Below are positions 23,302-23,555 of a DNA stretch of 23,555 nt, in pieces; the first letter of the stretch is position 1; each line of letters opens with the position of its first letter. Under the pieces are notes generated by a model. It made no database searches. It had not been told where the DNA came from and was given only the letters and a program-made list of their open reading frames with translations. The DNA comes from Paracoccaceae bacterium (GTDB lineage: Bacteria > Pseudomonadota > Alphaproteobacteria > Rhodobacterales > Rhodobacteraceae), in the NCBI GenBank assembly GCA_007120685.1, contig SKNG01000501.1, positions 1 through 23,555 of the forward strand, written 5' to 3'. The position numbers were made by a program, and so were the translations under genes.

Positions 23302-23555
23302 ATGGCGGGTGCGACGGAAGAGGCCAGAGGCGCGCTGCCGCTTCGTTGGGTGTTGCCGGGTCTTGCGGGCCTGACCTTGCTTCTGGCCGCAGACCCGCTG
23401 TGGTCAGAGCAGAACACGCTGGGCACCGCGACCGAGCCTTCCCAAAGCGCGGACCCCATCGCCGCGCAACCCGTTACCGCCACACCGCCCGCGCCCGTGA
23501 CCGGCACCGGGGCGGCCACTGCGGCCGAGGAACTGGCCGCCGCAGCCGCAGCCGC
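23302..23555 (+). CDS. N-terminal part of an exported or membrane-anchored protein (cut by window end)
   Basis: 84 codons run from ATG 23302 to the window edge without a stop. GAAGGAG at 23289-23295 gives a strong ribosome-binding site six bases before the ATG. The product starts with about 14 mostly polar residues and an Arg before the hydrophobic stretch WVLPGLAGLTLLLAA (about 16-30), a signal peptide or membrane anchor. A low-complexity Ala/Pro/Thr-rich segment follows, ending in poly-Ala at the window edge. Such linkers are common between an anchor and a periplasmic domain (OmpA-like, LysM or others), but nothing here identifies the domain. Function unknown. It is transcribed divergently from the LuxR-hydrolase regulator, which could be its controller (inference). 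Confidence 0.65.
   Translation, partial: MAGATEEARGALPLRWVLPGLAGLTLLLAADPLWSEQNTLGTATEPSQSADPIAAQPVTATPPAPVTGTGAATAAEELAAAAAA

Overview
The window comes from a high-GC alphaproteobacterial chromosome. G/C-ending codons dominate, and the gene set (fumarylacetoacetase, FadH, ligase-associated exonuclease with ATP ligase, secreted propeller-dockerin protein) fits the Rhodobacteraceae (Paracoccus/Rhodovulum/Roseobacter relatives). That placement is inferred from gene content and style, not from a phylogenetic marker. No rRNA, tRNA, CRISPR array, integrase or transposase was seen.

Layout. 16-1275: fumarylacetoacetase, last step of tyrosine/homogentisate catabolism. 6902-1312 (minus): a two-gene unit with an ATGA overlap, made of a 1460-residue multidomain glycosyltransferase and a small-molecule kinase of the aminoglycoside-phosphotransferase fold. 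The glycosyltransferase appears to be galectin-like domain + helical middle + GT31-like domain + GT92/DUF23-like domain. 6998-9710: a beta-CASP exonuclease and an ATP-dependent DNA ligase, half of a known four-gene repair cluster. 9913-13611: an SbtA-type bicarbonate/sodium symporter followed by a P-type cation ATPase. 13805-19020: a fatty-acid oxidation block with fadH, a LysR regulator and a convergent acyl-CoA dehydrogenase. 19256-21208: a seven-motif FG-GAP propeller protein with a C-terminal dockerin-like repeat. 21237-23036 (minus): a LuxR-type regulator fused to an alpha/beta-hydrolase fold that has lost its nucleophile and its catalytic histidine. 23302-end: start of an exported or membrane-anchored protein of unknown function, cut by the window edge.

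The intergenic DNA also carries signal. A double-palindrome repeat of about 45 bp occurs three times (4637, 13638, 17140), all in the same orientation. Its arms vary by compensatory changes, and one copy lies inside the glycosyltransferase reading frame, where it is translated. A 20-bp near-perfect palindrome sits just upstream of the acyl-CoA dehydrogenase ribosome-binding site and looks like an operator. A strong intrinsic terminator ends the LysR gene.

The most unusual items are the galectin-GT31-GT92 fusion with its coupled kinase, the in-frame palindromic element, and the regulator with a pseudo-hydrolase sensor. No stretch longer than 300 bases lacks a gene; the longest gaps are about 190-265 bases and are described individually.
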